A stretch of 64,000 bases of DNA from assembly GCF_016316925.1 (NCBI RefSeq), contig NZ_JAEEGB010000018.1, forward strand, positions 33,206-97,205, in the 5' to 3' direction. The number at the start of each line of letters is the position of its first letter. Within the stretch, counting starts at the first letter, position 1. The notes below the pieces were generated by a model. It saw only the letters and a list, made by a program, of their open reading frames with translations. It was not told the origin of the DNA and ran no database searches. This DNA is from Clostridium aciditolerans. GTDB taxonomy: Bacteria; Bacillota; Clostridia; Clostridiales; Clostridiaceae. Position numbers and translations under genes: made by a program. Below are positions 16,606 through 26,527 of the stretch, one piece after another.

Positions 16606-17028
16606 ATGGAAATATCAAGAGTAGGAAGAACAACCAGTGTTCCTGCTGAGAAGAAATCCATAACTGTTAAAAAAGATTTTTCTCAAAGCTTTAACTCACA
16701 AATGGAAAGAAGGTCAGAACAACAACTTAAGGAAATGTTTGATAATATAAAGAAAAAAGGAAACAGACTTGCAATAACTAAATGTTATTCAGATGTTAAG
16801 TCCTATAAAAAAATGATAAAAGATTATCTTGAATCTGTATTAAATTACATGTACAAAGTAAAAAAGGATATAAGCTTTTGGCAAACACAATATTTCATAA
16901 CAGTAGAAACAATTGATCAAAAGCTTGAAGAGCTTACACAAATGCTTGTCAATGATCAAAAAGAAAATTTAGGTGTAGCAGCAACTATTGATGATATAGC
17001 AGGTCTTTTAGTTGATATTTATAAATAA
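16606..17028 (+). CDS. yaaR: YaaR family (DUF327) protein
   Basis: 140-residue cytoplasmic, mostly helical protein of the YaaR family. A disordered basic N-terminus (1-35) precedes a helical domain, with conserved features such as FWQTQYFITVETIDQKLEEL near residue 85. In many Firmicutes it lies near recR, holA or tmk; here it stands alone. Its molecular role is unknown. The start has a GGAGG site. Confidence 0.8.
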   Translation: MEISRVGRTTSVPAEKKSITVKKDFSQSFNSQMERRSEQQLKEMFDNIKKKGNRLAITKCYSDVKSYKKMIKDYLESVLNYMYKVKKDISFWQTQYFITVETIDQKLEELTQMLVNDQKENLGVAATIDDIAGLLVDIYK

Positions 17029-17062
17029 AGATGTAGAGATTCATGTAATACTTAATGATTTT

Positions 17063-17098
17063 TAGAAAGTGGTAACAAAAGCAGTTTACCACTTTCTA
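17063..17098. terminator. Terminator shared by yaaR and gerKC
   Basis: A perfect 13-bp stem (17063-17075 with 17086-17098) lies between convergent genes. The gerKC stop codon lies inside the right arm. Confidence 0.75.
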
Positions 17099-18208
17099 TC
17101 TAAAATTAGTTGTATCTGTGGAACCTTCTACAAATACGTGTGGTTCAACTAATAGTTCAGTTTTATACATTATGTTACCTTCAACCTTTTTATGAGGATA
17201 TGCTCTATGAAAGCTCTCTGCCACATCAAATATGTCAAGACCTTTCTTTTTATATTCATCAAATAGCTGTAAAGAAAACTTTCTTATATTTGATTCTGCA
17301 TTCTTTTGAATATCATTAATTGTATCTTGATCAAAGTTTAAACTCTTTTGAGCTTCAGTTATAATTGCTCTTGTATTTATTATTTTTCTTAGAGTAACTG
17401 TCTTACCGTCATAATATACCTTTGTATCTGTTTTATTCCTCAGAATTTCTAAGGTTACAAAGTTATTAGAACAATTGGGGTTAGACACCTCCAAAGTTCC
17501 TCCCTTTATATTATCGATTATAAAGTTATAACTTTCAGTTTCAGCTTCTCGAAGTCTTCCTACCATTTTATAATCTTTTATTATAGCTCCATCACTTATT
17601 GCAACCTTATCCTCCAACTGGTTCTTTTTCAATTCTATCATTGGTACAACACAAGTATTATTTTGAGAGTAATTTTTATTTAAAAAATCATTTAAGCTTA
17701 GTATAGTTCCTCGGGATGAGGAAGGAGTATTATAAATAAGATCGTGTATGAACAAGCCTATATAATCTTGTTCCTTAAGCTTAGCATTAATCAATGCTAC
17801 TGGATCCCCTTTATAAATTACAATATCAGATCGTATGACGAATTCCTGACCTCTATCAAACACATCTATGAAGCGGTCTAGTCCTTTTTCAGCAGCTTTT
17901 TCTGTAAATATAATACCTCTACATTGAGTATAGTTAAGCTTATAGCTTGAAGATAAATTCAGATTTCTAAAGGTTTCAAAGAGAGTCTTTCCAGTACCTT
18001 GGAATAATACCCTCGAGCCTTTTCCTGAGGAAGCCTTTCCACCTCTTGATGGCTTAAAAGCTTCTTCATATACTACTGGCATACCTTCTTCATCTACATC
18101 AACTATTACAGAAGTTGTAAATATTACTTTATCTATATCTGTATAGTTAAAACAACCGTTAAAAAGAAATGTACTTAAAATAAGAAAATATAAAAGAATT
18201 TTTTTCAT
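17096..18208 (-). CDS. gerKC: Ger(x)C family spore germination lipoprotein
   Basis: C subunit of a GerA-type germinant receptor, anchored to the outer face of the spore inner membrane. The 370-residue chain has a signal peptide with lipobox LFNGC (Cys at about residue 19), then the Ger(x)C domain. The A subunit gene upstream overlaps it by 4 bases, so translation is coupled. The symbol follows the clostridial gerK arrangement, in which A and C form one operon and B is divergent. Confidence 0.85.
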   Translation of the reverse strand: MKKILLYFLILSTFLFNGCFNYTDIDKVIFTTSVIVDVDEEGMPVVYEEAFKPSRGGKASSGKGSRVLFQGTGKTLFETFRNLNLSSSYKLNYTQCRGIIFTEKAAEKGLDRFIDVFDRGQEFVIRSDIVIYKGDPVALINAKLKEQDYIGLFIHDLIYNTPSSSRGTILSLNDFLNKNYSQNNTCVVPMIELKKNQLEDKVAISDGAIIKDYKMVGRLREAETESYNFIIDNIKGGTLEVSNPNCSNNFVTLEILRNKTDTKVYYDGKTVTLRKIINTRAIITEAQKSLNFDQDTINDIQKNAESNIRKFSLQLFDEYKKKGLDIFDVAESFHRAYPHKKVEGNIMYKTELLVEPHVFVEGSTDTTNFR

Positions 18209-19611
18209 TTTCTTTCATCCTCATCTGTTTGTAGCATATTTTTAGAAATATCTTGAAGATTATCTCTTGCGGCTAAATCTCTATAATCAAATTGTTCTGA
18301 TGTAGTAAATGGCATAAAATAAGAATAACCGCAGCTGTTTAGTGAACCGACATGTGCACAAAATATAAAAATTGCCATAAAAAATCCCATAAGTCCAAGT
18401 AATGATGATAAAACTATAACGATAAATTCCCAGAATATCATTGCAGTGTTAAGCTTAGGAGTTAAAAAGGAGGTTATAGCTGATAGTGCAACAATTATTA
18501 CTGTGCTTTGTGAAGCGAGTCCAGCTCCAACTGCTGCATCACCTAATATTAATGCTCCTACTATACTAATTGCCTGCCCTATGGGTTGAGGCAATCTTAT
18601 ACCAGCTTCTCTTAAAAATATGAAGAAAAAAGTCATTATTACTACTTCAACTGCAAGAGGAAGAGGAACATCAGCTCTAGATGCAGCAAGTCTAAATATA
18701 AACTCTAAAGGAACTAGCGAAAAATGATGTGTGGTTAATGCTACGTATATACCAGGTAAAAACAAGGATATCATAAAGGCAAATATTCTTAATAATCTTG
18801 TAAAATTTGAGTAATATTTATTTAAATAATAATCATCAGCGGTTTGAAAGTTTTCTATAAAAAAATATGGTGCAATTAATGCAAAAGGAGTTCCGTCCAC
18901 TAAGACTACAACTTTTCCCTCTAATATTTTAGATGAAGCTATATCTGGTTTTTCGGTATATCCTATAGTATCAAAGCAGGTATATTTGCATTGTAACTGC
19001 TCTTGTATATAATTTATATCTAATAAAAAATCTAGATTAATACTTGATAGCTTTTTCTTTATATAATCTACTAAGTTATTAGGAGCAGAGCCTTTAAGGT
19101 ATATTAAGGCTACAGTAGTGTTAGATTTCTCACCTAAAAGTTGAAGTTCAACAGTTAGGTTTCCATTTTTAATTTTTCTTCTTATTAATGAAATATTATC
19201 TACTATAACTTCATTAAAACCCTCTCTAGGACCCTTTAATACCGCTTCTGCTATTGGTATTGAAATGCTTCTTTTACTAAATCCTTTAGCCTCACAATAT
19301 ATTGCTGAACTTATAAAATCAAAAACTATAACTACATCACCAGATAAAATATGAATGACTGCATCTTCTTTTGTTTTAATATCTCCTATAGAATTACTAT
19401 AAAGAACATTCTTTTTTACGTCCTCTATATCTGCCTTTATATTATCATTTCTAATAAATGGGGCAATAATATATTCACTTATGAATTTGGAATCACAAAG
19501 ATTATCTATAAAAAATAAGTTAATAGTGCCAAGGTTACACTTTAATTCCCTATGCTTAAAGTCTGAGCTAGATTTTAGCTTTAAATATATATATTGTAAG
19601 TATTCATTCAT
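18205..19611 (-). CDS. gerKA: GerA-family spore germination protein, A subunit
   Basis: 468-residue A subunit of the germinant receptor. A large N-terminal hydrophilic domain (about 1-270) precedes a block of membrane helices (about 270-440). The conserved PLPLAVEVVIMTFFFIFLREAG segment, including the family's PFP-like region, is present. Germinant specificity cannot be read from the sequence. I chose ATG 19611 because GGTGA ends 5 bases upstream; ATG 19623 is in frame but has no site. Confidence 0.88.
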   Translation of the reverse strand: MNEYLQYIYLKLKSSSDFKHRELKCNLGTINLFFIDNLCDSKFISEYIIAPFIRNDNIKADIEDVKKNVLYSNSIGDIKTKEDAVIHILSGDVVIVFDFISSAIYCEAKGFSKRSISIPIAEAVLKGPREGFNEVIVDNISLIRRKIKNGNLTVELQLLGEKSNTTVALIYLKGSAPNNLVDYIKKKLSSINLDFLLDINYIQEQLQCKYTCFDTIGYTEKPDIASSKILEGKVVVLVDGTPFALIAPYFFIENFQTADDYYLNKYYSNFTRLLRIFAFMISLFLPGIYVALTTHHFSLVPLEFIFRLAASRADVPLPLAVEVVIMTFFFIFLREAGIRLPQPIGQAISIVGALILGDAAVGAGLASQSTVIIVALSAITSFLTPKLNTAMIFWEFIVIVLSSLLGLMGFFMAIFIFCAHVGSLNSCGYSYFMPFTTSEQFDYRDLAARDNLQDISKNMLQTDEDERK

Positions 19612-19713
19612 AAACATCACCATTTTTATTATTTGTTTTTTTTAGGATAACATTCATTGTTTAGTAAATAATATTTTTGTAGCAATATTTACAATAAAGA
19701 ACGGAGAATGGTA

Positions 19714-20814
19714 ATGGATAAGTTAAACTTTAAACATCTATTTTTTATAATATGTGCTACAACAATACCAGCACTTAAGACCTATCCACAAGTATTCATG
19801 AGGCATGCTAAAAAAGAGAGTTGGATTTCCGTTACAATCGCGGGGATAATTATAATATTTTACTTTAACTATATAATAAAGGTATGTGTAAAAAATAAAT
19901 GTTTTAGCTTATATGAAATATATACATATGCTATAGGGAGACTATTAGGAAGGATATTTCTAATTTTATTTTTAGTCACATTGTTTTTATCTTTATTGGG
20001 AAGTGCCTCACTTGAAACCAGTGTTGTACATTATAATTTATTTGTTGAAAGTCCTAATTGGTATATTGCACTTTTTATTGTTCTTCCAGGATTATATTCA
20101 GTCTTAAAAGGAAAAAACTCTGTAATTATAGTAATAATGGTTAGTATAATTATTTCTGTAATAAACGGAATAAACCTTTATATACTTACTTATCATTTTA
20201 AAGAATACAGAAGATTATTTCCCGTCTTTGAAAAAGGTATAAGTTTAGATTTTTTTATAGGAACAGCAAAGGCTTTAGGGCTATATGCATCTGCAGCAAT
20301 TGCTTTACCATATCTAGCTCAAATCAAAGAGAAAGAAAGAGTACGTAGATGTGCGATTTTCACCCTTATCTTTGTTGTACAGATGATAATCGTTTCAACA
20401 AATGGAATTCTAACCACTTTTTCTATTGAAAGGGCAAACATTATAATTTTTCCTAAGCTTATACAAACACAGTTAATATCCTATTTTGGTTTTATTGCTA
20501 GCGGGGAATTTTATGTAATATTTCAGGTTATATCAGGCTGGTTTGCAAAATATGTAGCAACTCTTTTTTGTACACTACTTATTTTAAAAGAGTTGAAAAT
20601 AGAAAAGATATGCAATATAAGATTTTTACCTTATACAATATCAGCACTTGTATATATAGGTGCTTTATGTACTACTAATAGTTTGATAGGATTATTTAAG
20701 TTTTTAGAATTTTATGATTTTATGTGCCTTATAAATTTTTTCATTATGCCTATTGTTATTTTCATAATATATAGTTTTAGAGCTAAAAGAAAAACTAAGC
20801 AAAAACAAAGTTAA
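19714..20814 (+). CDS. gerKB: Endospore germination permease, GerAB family
   Basis: B subunit of the receptor, an amino-acid-permease-like protein of 366 residues with about ten membrane helices, believed to bind the germinant. It is divergent from gerKA, the organisation known for gerK in Clostridium perfringens. ATG 19714 is preferred because CGGAG lies 7 bases upstream; the ATG at 19708 would leave almost no spacing. Confidence 0.87.
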   Translation: MDKLNFKHLFFIICATTIPALKTYPQVFMRHAKKESWISVTIAGIIIIFYFNYIIKVCVKNKCFSLYEIYTYAIGRLLGRIFLILFLVTLFLSLLGSASLETSVVHYNLFVESPNWYIALFIVLPGLYSVLKGKNSVIIVIMVSIIISVINGINLYILTYHFKEYRRLFPVFEKGISLDFFIGTAKALGLYASAAIALPYLAQIKEKERVRRCAIFTLIFVVQMIIVSTNGILTTFSIERANIIIFPKLIQTQLISYFGFIASGEFYVIFQVISGWFAKYVATLFCTLLILKELKIEKICNIRFLPYTISALVYIGALCTTNSLIGLFKFLEFYDFMCLINFFIMPIVIFIIYSFRAKRKTKQKQS

Positions 20815-20882
20815 CCTATGATTAAAGTTATAAAAAGTTATTACTTTAGTTATAGGCATTCAATTCGTAAAGTAAAAAAATG

Positions 20883-21090
20883 GGTCGCATTTTTTAGAGG
20901 ACAGAGGACAATTGACAGAGGACAATGAAGGATGATTTTTCTACGTTACACTACGAAAAATCTTTAATTATATTATAAGTCGATGTTTCACATTAGTGAA
21001 ACGAGCTCAAAAATAAATTAGTTTTCTGACGTAAGGAAGAAAACTCACCTTCACTGTCCACTGTCCTCTGTCAATTGTCCTCTTAAAAAT
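20883..21090. repeat. Dispersed heptamer-arm repeat, copy B (compact form)
   Basis: Left arm from 20883 and inverted right arm ending near 21090. The left arm reads as 7-mers AGAGGAC, AGAGGAC, AATTGAC, AGAGGAC, AATGAAG. The interior has TACGAAAAATCTTTAATTATA, the hairpin GTTTCAC-ATTA-GTGAAAC (20986-21003), and a second inverted GTTTTC/GAAAAC stem. Its right flank (21128-21152) matches, inverted, the left flank of copy D at 49919-49944. Confidence 0.87.
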
Positions 21091-21154
21091 TTTGTGTTAT
21101 CTAAATATCATCAATAATTTACGTGGTATAAGTTAACTTTCGACCAAGTAACCT

Positions 21155-23080
21155 TTATAAAAAACTATTTTTCCAAAGACTATAGCTTGCATCTGAGGGC
21201 ATTCGGAAGTCACCTCTAGGAGAAAGGCTAACAGTACCAACCTTTGGTCCATCAGGCATTGCCGAACGTTTAAATTGTTGGGTAAAAAATCTTCTTATAA
21301 ATGTATCCAGCCATTTTTTTATAGTTGCTTCGTCATAATCTCCTTTAAATGCATGTTTAGCTAAGAATAATATTCTTTCAGGAGTAGAGCCATGTCTTAT
21401 AAAGTTATATAAGAAGAAATCATGTAATTCATAAGGACCAACTATATCTTCTGTCTTTTGAGCTATATTTCCTTCGCTATCTTTAGGTAAAAGTTCAGGA
21501 CTTACAGGAGTAGCAAGTATATCCATTAGTATAGTTGATATTTCTTCTCTTACTTCCTTTTGAGCTACATATTTAACTAAATATCTAACTAGTGTTTTAG
21601 GAATAGAAGCGTTTACACCATACATGGACATGTGATCACCATTATAGGTACACCAACCTAGTGCTAACTCGGATAGGTCACCAGTTCCGATTAAAAGACC
21701 ACCTTCTTTATTAGCTATATCCATAAGTATTTGAGTTCTTTCTCTTGCCTGAACATTTTCATATGTAACATCATGTTTCTCAGCAGGGTGATTTATATCA
21801 TTAAAATGCTGAAGGCAAGCAGGAACTATATTTATTTCTCTAAGTTCTGTGCCAAGATTTTTACACAGGTTAATAGCATTATTATATGTTCTATCTGTGG
21901 TTCCAAAGCCAGGCATAGTTACTGTTATTATGTTTTCCATTGGAATATCCAGCATTTTAAAGGTCTTTACTATAACTAGAAGAGCTAATGTAGAGTCCAG
22001 CCCGCCAGATATACCAATTACTGCATTTTTAAGTCCTGTATGTATAATTCGTTTTGCTAAAGCTGAGGTTTGTATATTAAATATTTCCTTGCAGCGCAGT
22101 TCTCTTTCAGCTTCATTTGAAGGCACAAATGGATGCTTATCAATATATCTATCGAATATGCCATAATTAATATTTTTAAATTCAAATTCTATATTTAAGG
22201 GCTTAAAAGGCAGTAATTTGATACTGTCTCTAAAGCTTACATTCTTAAGTCTTTCACTATTTAATTTATTAATATCTATAATAGATGTTATAACTTGATT
22301 TTCTCTTTGAAATCTATCATTATAGCTTGATAGGGCTCCATTTTCACCTATGAGCAAATCTCCACTAAAAACTAAGTCTGTGGAAGATTCAAAAACTCCA
22401 CTGGAAGCATAAATGTATGAACTTATACATCTTCCACTTTGAGATTTAACTAGCTCTTTTCTATACTCTGATTTGCTTACTACCTCATTTGATGCGGATA
22501 AGTTACCTATAACGTTAGCACCCATTAAAGTAAGATAACTGCTAGGAGGAATGACAGTCCATAAATCCTCGCAGATTTCAAAACCAAATCTAAAATCTCC
22601 ACAAGTAAAAATTAAATTAGTTCCAAAGGGAATATTTTTTTGAAAGAATAAATCTACCTCTTCATCAATAAGACCTACCCCTTCCGTAAACCATCTTTTC
22701 TCATAAAACTCTGTATAATTTGGTATAAAGCTCTTAGGTACTATTCCAAGAATTTCTCCTTCAAAAATTATATATGCACAATTATATAAGCAATAATTAT
22801 ATGTAAGAGGTGCGCCTACTGCTATAAGTATGTCTTTTCCCTTAGAATAGTTACATAAATGCTGTAAGCCCTCTATGGCTTTAGTAAGTAATAGTTTTTG
22901 TTCAAATAGATCGCCACAGGTATAGGATGTTATGCACAGTTCAGGAAAAACTACAAGTTTAGAATTTTGTTCTACGGCTGTATCTATGCATTTTTTAATA
23001 TTTTCTAAATTAAACTCTATATCAGCTACATTTGTTATTGGACAGGCAGCTGCTACTCTTATAAAGTCAGCCATTGGCAT
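21155..23080 (-). CDS. nadE: Glutamine-hydrolysing NAD+ synthase
   Basis: Last step of NAD synthesis, amidating deamido-NAD with ammonia drawn from glutamine. The 641-residue chain has an N-terminal nitrilase-type glutaminase domain (about 1-280) with the Glu in VFPELCITSYTCGD near residue 46 and the Cys in ICEDLW near 175. A C-terminal synthetase domain has the PP-loop GISGGLDSTLALLV near 355. The start ATG 23080 is preceded by AGGGGA; ATG 23074 is an alternative. Monocistronic. Confidence 0.93.
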   Translation of the reverse strand: MPMADFIRVAAACPITNVADIEFNLENIKKCIDTAVEQNSKLVVFPELCITSYTCGDLFEQKLLLTKAIEGLQHLCNYSKGKDILIAVGAPLTYNYCLYNCAYIIFEGEILGIVPKSFIPNYTEFYEKRWFTEGVGLIDEEVDLFFQKNIPFGTNLIFTCGDFRFGFEICEDLWTVIPPSSYLTLMGANVIGNLSASNEVVSKSEYRKELVKSQSGRCISSYIYASSGVFESSTDLVFSGDLLIGENGALSSYNDRFQRENQVITSIIDINKLNSERLKNVSFRDSIKLLPFKPLNIEFEFKNINYGIFDRYIDKHPFVPSNEAERELRCKEIFNIQTSALAKRIIHTGLKNAVIGISGGLDSTLALLVIVKTFKMLDIPMENIITVTMPGFGTTDRTYNNAINLCKNLGTELREINIVPACLQHFNDINHPAEKHDVTYENVQARERTQILMDIANKEGGLLIGTGDLSELALGWCTYNGDHMSMYGVNASIPKTLVRYLVKYVAQKEVREEISTILMDILATPVSPELLPKDSEGNIAQKTEDIVGPYELHDFFLYNFIRHGSTPERILFLAKHAFKGDYDEATIKKWLDTFIRRFFTQQFKRSAMPDGPKVGTVSLSPRGDFRMPSDASYSLWKNSFL

Positions 23081-23130
23081 TATATCATCCCCTTATTAAA
23101 TGCTGTATGCTATATAACTAGCATTTTTGT

Positions 23131-23203
23131 ATTAGGCATTTTCAAAAAGATAACTAGTCAGTATGCTAGTATATTTGACTTGTTATTTTATTTCAGATGC
23201 CTT
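23131..23203. repeat. Second dispersed repeat family, deleted copy
   Basis: Starts AGGCATTTTCAAAAAGATAA and ends GACTTGTTATTTTATTTCAG followed by ATGCCT, with AGTCAGTATGCTAGT inside. It is a shortened form of the 160-bp element at 57266-57428, lacking its central hairpin. Confidence 0.75.
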
Positions 23204-23317
23204 ACTTAAATAATATTGTCAGCCTATTTCAATATAATTATCAATTACAAAAGATAAATTGTCAAATTATATTAATTCACTTACAGGAGAAGTTCGACAT
23301 AGTATAGAAAGTAATAT

Positions 23318-23372
23318 ATAAGGCATCTTCAAAGTTGCATCTTTGACTTCTTATTTTGGGAAGATGTTTAAG
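23318..23372. repeat. Second dispersed repeat family, shortest copy
   Basis: The ends of the family (TAAGGCATCTTCAAAG and GCATCTTTGACTTCTTATT) are joined with almost all of the interior missing. It lies between nadE and nfeD; the rest of this 505-base gap shows a 10-bp inverted repeat at 23456-23480 and no open frame. Confidence 0.65.
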
Positions 23373-23585
23373 ATACAATTATATGCAAATTGTAAATATT
23401 TCAAGAGAATGTAAGAGAGCTTGTCCAGAACTGCGATTTATATGATAAAACGGTATTTAATATCACATTTTGATATTAAACAAAACTTTATTTAATTTAT
23501 AACATACTGTATTATAAAAACATAACTTATATAAGATGAGGCATATATATTATAAAGATTATGTAATAAGGAAGGGGGAGTTGCT

Positions 23586-24011
23586 ATGACAGGTACTATT
23601 ATTTTATGGGTAGTTATTGGTGCTATAGCTCTGCTCGTAGATATTATAACTAGTGCTTTTATATTTGTTTGGTTTACAATTGGAGCTATTGCAGCAATTA
23701 TAGCACAAATACTAGGTTGTTCCTTTGCAGTTCAGTCTATTATATTTGTAGCAATAAGTGCTATATTAATGGCTGTTGGGTATCCAATGGCTAAAAAGAG
23801 TATTAAGATGTCTGTAAAGCCTACACCAACTAGAGAACAGACCTATTTAGGAAAAGAAATTGTTGTGGATGAAGACATAGTAAGCAATGGGGCTGTAAAA
23901 ATAGATGGAGTATATTGGGTAGCTAAAAATGAAGGTGAGATGGTTAAAAAGGGAGACAAGGCGAAAATTATAGGCGTTGAAGGAAATAAGATAATTATTA
24001 AAAAGATTTAG
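23586..24011 (+). CDS. NfeD family membrane protein
   Basis: 141-residue short NfeD protein. Two to three N-terminal membrane helices (about 5-75) precede a C-terminal OB-fold domain (about 90-140) with GKEIVVDEDI. These proteins pair with SPFH proteins in functional membrane microdomains, and the partner gene follows 11 bases on. GGGGGAG precedes the start. Confidence 0.88.
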   Translation: MTGTIILWVVIGAIALLVDIITSAFIFVWFTIGAIAAIIAQILGCSFAVQSIIFVAISAILMAVGYPMAKKSIKMSVKPTPTREQTYLGKEIVVDEDIVSNGAVKIDGVYWVAKNEGEMVKKGDKAKIIGVEGNKIIIKKI

Positions 24012-24022
24012 GAGGATGGAAA

Positions 24023-24964
24023 ATGTTTGGAAAAATTTTATTTTTAATTATTCTGTTTTTTATAATTGCTACTATTATGTCTTCTATTAAAATTGTTAAT
24101 ACTGGATATGTGTATGTAGTTGAAAGATTTGGTCAATTTCACAGGATATTAGAACCAGGTTGGCATTTAGTAATTCCATTTGCAGATTTTGTTAGACAAA
24201 AGGTTTCAACAAAGCAGCAAATACTTGATATTGAACCTCAAAATGTTATTACAAAGGATAATGTAAAGATATCAGTAGACAATGTTATATTTTATAAAGT
24301 GATGAATCCTAAAGATGCAATTTATAACATAGAGAGTTACAAATCAGGTATAATTTATTCAACTATAACAAACATGAGAAACATAGTAGGAAATATGGCA
24401 CTTGATGAAGTTTTATCAGGAAGAGATATGATAAATTCTGAGCTTTTAAAAGTTGTTGACGATATTACAGATGCTTATGGAATAAAAATTCTATCTGTTG
24501 AAATTAAAAACATAATACCACCAGGAGAAATTCAACAGGCTATGGAAAAGCAGATGAAAGCAGAAAGAGATAAGAGAGCTGTAATTCTTGAAGCAGAAGG
24601 TGCTAGACAAAGTGCTATAGCAAGAGCAGAAGGTGAGAAGCAATCAAAAATATTACAAGCAGAAGCAGAGAAAGAAGCAAATATTAGACGTGCAGAAGGT
24701 CTAAAAGAATCTCAGCTACTTGAAGCAGAAGGTAAAGCTAGAGCAATTGAAGCGGTTGCAGAAGCACAAGCAAAAGCTATTAATATGGTAAATAAATCAA
24801 TAATAGAATCAGGCACTAATGAAACAGTTATTGCTCTTAAGCAGGTAGAAGCTCTTCAAGAAATGTCTAAAAACCCTGCAAATAAGCTTATACTTCCAAA
24901 TGAAACACTATCTTCTTTAGGAAGTATTGCGGCTATAGCTGAAATGCTTAAAGGTAATAAATAG
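24023..24964 (+). CDS. SPFH/Band 7 family protein (QmcA/paraslipin-like)
   Basis: 313-residue stomatin-like membrane scaffold. One N-terminal membrane helix (about 3-22), then the SPFH domain (about 25-185), then a long coiled-coil segment (about 185-270) of AEGxxQSxxxxAEAE repeats, and a short tail. It is co-transcribed with the NfeD gene. It probably organises lipid microdomains or controls a membrane protease; no partner protease is encoded here. Confidence 0.88.
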   Translation: MFGKILFLIILFFIIATIMSSIKIVNTGYVYVVERFGQFHRILEPGWHLVIPFADFVRQKVSTKQQILDIEPQNVITKDNVKISVDNVIFYKVMNPKDAIYNIESYKSGIIYSTITNMRNIVGNMALDEVLSGRDMINSELLKVVDDITDAYGIKILSVEIKNIIPPGEIQQAMEKQMKAERDKRAVILEAEGARQSAIARAEGEKQSKILQAEAEKEANIRRAEGLKESQLLEAEGKARAIEAVAEAQAKAINMVNKSIIESGTNETVIALKQVEALQEMSKNPANKLILPNETLSSLGSIAAIAEMLKGNK

Positions 24965-25030
24965 AATGTAGAATTCCACGGCGTCAGTTAGGTTACATGA
25001 CTGGATATATTTAAATAGTAAATAATTTTA

Positions 25031-25070
25031 AATAGGTAGAGCCTTTGTATAAACAGAGGCTCTACCTATT
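25031..25070. terminator. Bidirectional terminator
   Basis: A perfect 14-bp stem (25031-25044 with 25057-25070) lies between the SPFH gene and the convergent transporter gene, with T-rich sequence on both exits. Confidence 0.82.
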
Positions 25071-25080
25071 TATGCATCAT

Positions 25081-26364
25081 TTATAAAAAGAAAATTAAAT
25101 ATAGATAGATTGTAGCTATAGCTACTGTTAAAATAGTCATTGGAAAAGCAACTTTAAAATACTTTTTAAAAGTAATTTTATGCCCTCTTTCTCCTGCCAT
25201 ACTAATCGCAAGAACATTTGCGCTAGATCCGATTATTGTACCATTTCCTCCAAAACATGCACCAAGAGAAAGTGCCCACCATAAAGGTGTAAGATTAATC
25301 CCAGAGAGCTCTCCCATATCTTTAATCATTGGTATCATTGTTGCAACGAAAGGGATGTTATCAACAAAAGCTGATGCAATGGCTGAAACCCATAATATTG
25401 CCATAGTTGTTAGAAGTAAATTTCCATGAGTTATATTCAATACCCACTCCGCCAAAAGTTTTATTGCACCTGCTTCTTGAAGACCACCTACAAGCATAAA
25501 CAGCCCGCTAAAGAAAATGATAGTGCTCCATTCAACCTCATGTAGTATTTTTTCAGGATTTAATTTTGATATAGATAGAAGGACAACTGCGCCTGTAATT
25601 GCTATGGTTGCAGATTCATAATGAAGCACCCCGTGAAGTATAAAACCAATAAAGGTTAATGCAAGTACTACTATGCTTTTAATAAGAAGGTTCTTATCTT
25701 TTATTGCTGATTTTTCATCCCTTCTTAAAACTTTTTCTTTTGCTTCTTCCGTTGTAGTTAACATATTTTTATATATTAAAGCAAAAATGAAAGTTGTTAA
25801 AAATAATAGTGGGATAGCAATAGTAGCATCAATTTTTATGAAGTCAGTAAACTTTAAACCTACTGAACTTCCTATCATAATATTTGGTGGATCTCCTACC
25901 ATGGTAGCTGTTCCGCCTACGTTTGATGCAAAAATTTCAGTTATTATAAAAGGAACAGGAGATATACGCAAATCTTTTGCTATATCAAAAGTTATTGGGA
26001 TTATCAACAATATAGTTGTGACATTATCAAGTACGGCTGAAAGTATACCTGTTACTATAGATAAGAATATAAGTAATATTTTTGGATCGCCCTTTGCTAT
26101 TTTTACAGCTCTAATTGCCATATATTCAAACAATCCGGTTCTTTTAACAACCATAACTATAATCATCATACCAATTAAAAGTCCAATAGTATTATAGTCA
26201 ATATGACCAAAGGCATGATCTTGACTTATTATTCCTGTAAGTATCATCAGAGAAGCTCCAATAAAAGCAACCAATGTTCTATCAAGTTTCTCAAATATGA
26301 TAAATACATAAGCTATAAGAAATATAGAGCAGGCTAAAATAATTTTAAGTGAGTTATTATCCAT
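25081..26364 (-). CDS. ArsB/NhaD-type ion transporter
   Basis: 427-residue integral membrane protein of the ion-transporter superfamily, with about ten to eleven helices in two inverted halves. The motifs GGTATMVGDPPNIMIG near 155 and GACFGGNGTIIGSSANVLA near 365 are the paired substrate and ion sites of this family. The substrate may be arsenite, Na+ or a dicarboxylate. The leader upstream carries an intrinsic terminator with a competing stem, so expression is probably controlled by attenuation. Monocistronic. Confidence 0.83.
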   Translation of the reverse strand: MDNNSLKIILACSIFLIAYVFIIFEKLDRTLVAFIGASLMILTGIISQDHAFGHIDYNTIGLLIGMMIIVMVVKRTGLFEYMAIRAVKIAKGDPKILLIFLSIVTGILSAVLDNVTTILLIIPITFDIAKDLRISPVPFIITEIFASNVGGTATMVGDPPNIMIGSSVGLKFTDFIKIDATIAIPLLFLTTFIFALIYKNMLTTTEEAKEKVLRRDEKSAIKDKNLLIKSIVVLALTFIGFILHGVLHYESATIAITGAVVLLSISKLNPEKILHEVEWSTIIFFSGLFMLVGGLQEAGAIKLLAEWVLNITHGNLLLTTMAILWVSAIASAFVDNIPFVATMIPMIKDMGELSGINLTPLWWALSLGACFGGNGTIIGSSANVLAISMAGERGHKITFKKYFKVAFPMTILTVAIATIYLYLIFFL

Positions 26365-26422
26365 ATTAAATCCTCCTAATTAAATTATTATTTGAGTTTT
26401 ATCTTAAAATATTTACGCACGC

Positions 26423-26464
26423 AAAAAAAGGTGGAAAAGTCCATAAAATGGACTTCCCACCCCA
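26423..26464 (-). terminator. Attenuator terminator in the leader of the ArsB/NhaD-type gene
   Basis: On the minus strand a stem of about 14 bp (one bulged U, few G-U pairs) with a UUU loop is followed by seven Us, about 60 bases before the start codon. Its left arm contains GAAGTC, which can instead pair with GACTTC just upstream (plus 26465-26470), making the two structures mutually exclusive. Confidence 0.72.
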
Positions 26465-26524
26465 GAAGTCAGATGCTTGAAAACGAATATAATTCGATCA
26501 ACCGTACTTAAATATTAAGTTGAT
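26465..26524 (-). ncRNA. Candidate riboswitch-like leader of the ArsB/NhaD-type transporter
   Basis: About 60 structured bases lie between the promoter and the attenuator. Visible elements are a 6-bp long-range pairing (GTTGAT at 26519-26524 with ATCAAC at 26497-26502), a CGAAT-ATA-ATTCG hairpin (26484-26496) and the antiterminator arm (26465-26470). It does not match any riboswitch class I can recall. It could also be a protein-binding leader. Confidence 0.45.
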
Positions 26525-26527
26525 TTA

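Noticed and set aside
25673-26197. Long plus-strand frame opposite the ArsB/NhaD-type gene
   Set aside because: Its hydrophobic composition simply mirrors the membrane helices coded on the other strand. No start site supports it.
26465-26524. Assignment of the transporter leader to a known class (fluoride, c-di-AMP, M-box, guanidine)
   Set aside because: None of the conserved cores that I can recall for these classes is present, so the leader is left unassigned.
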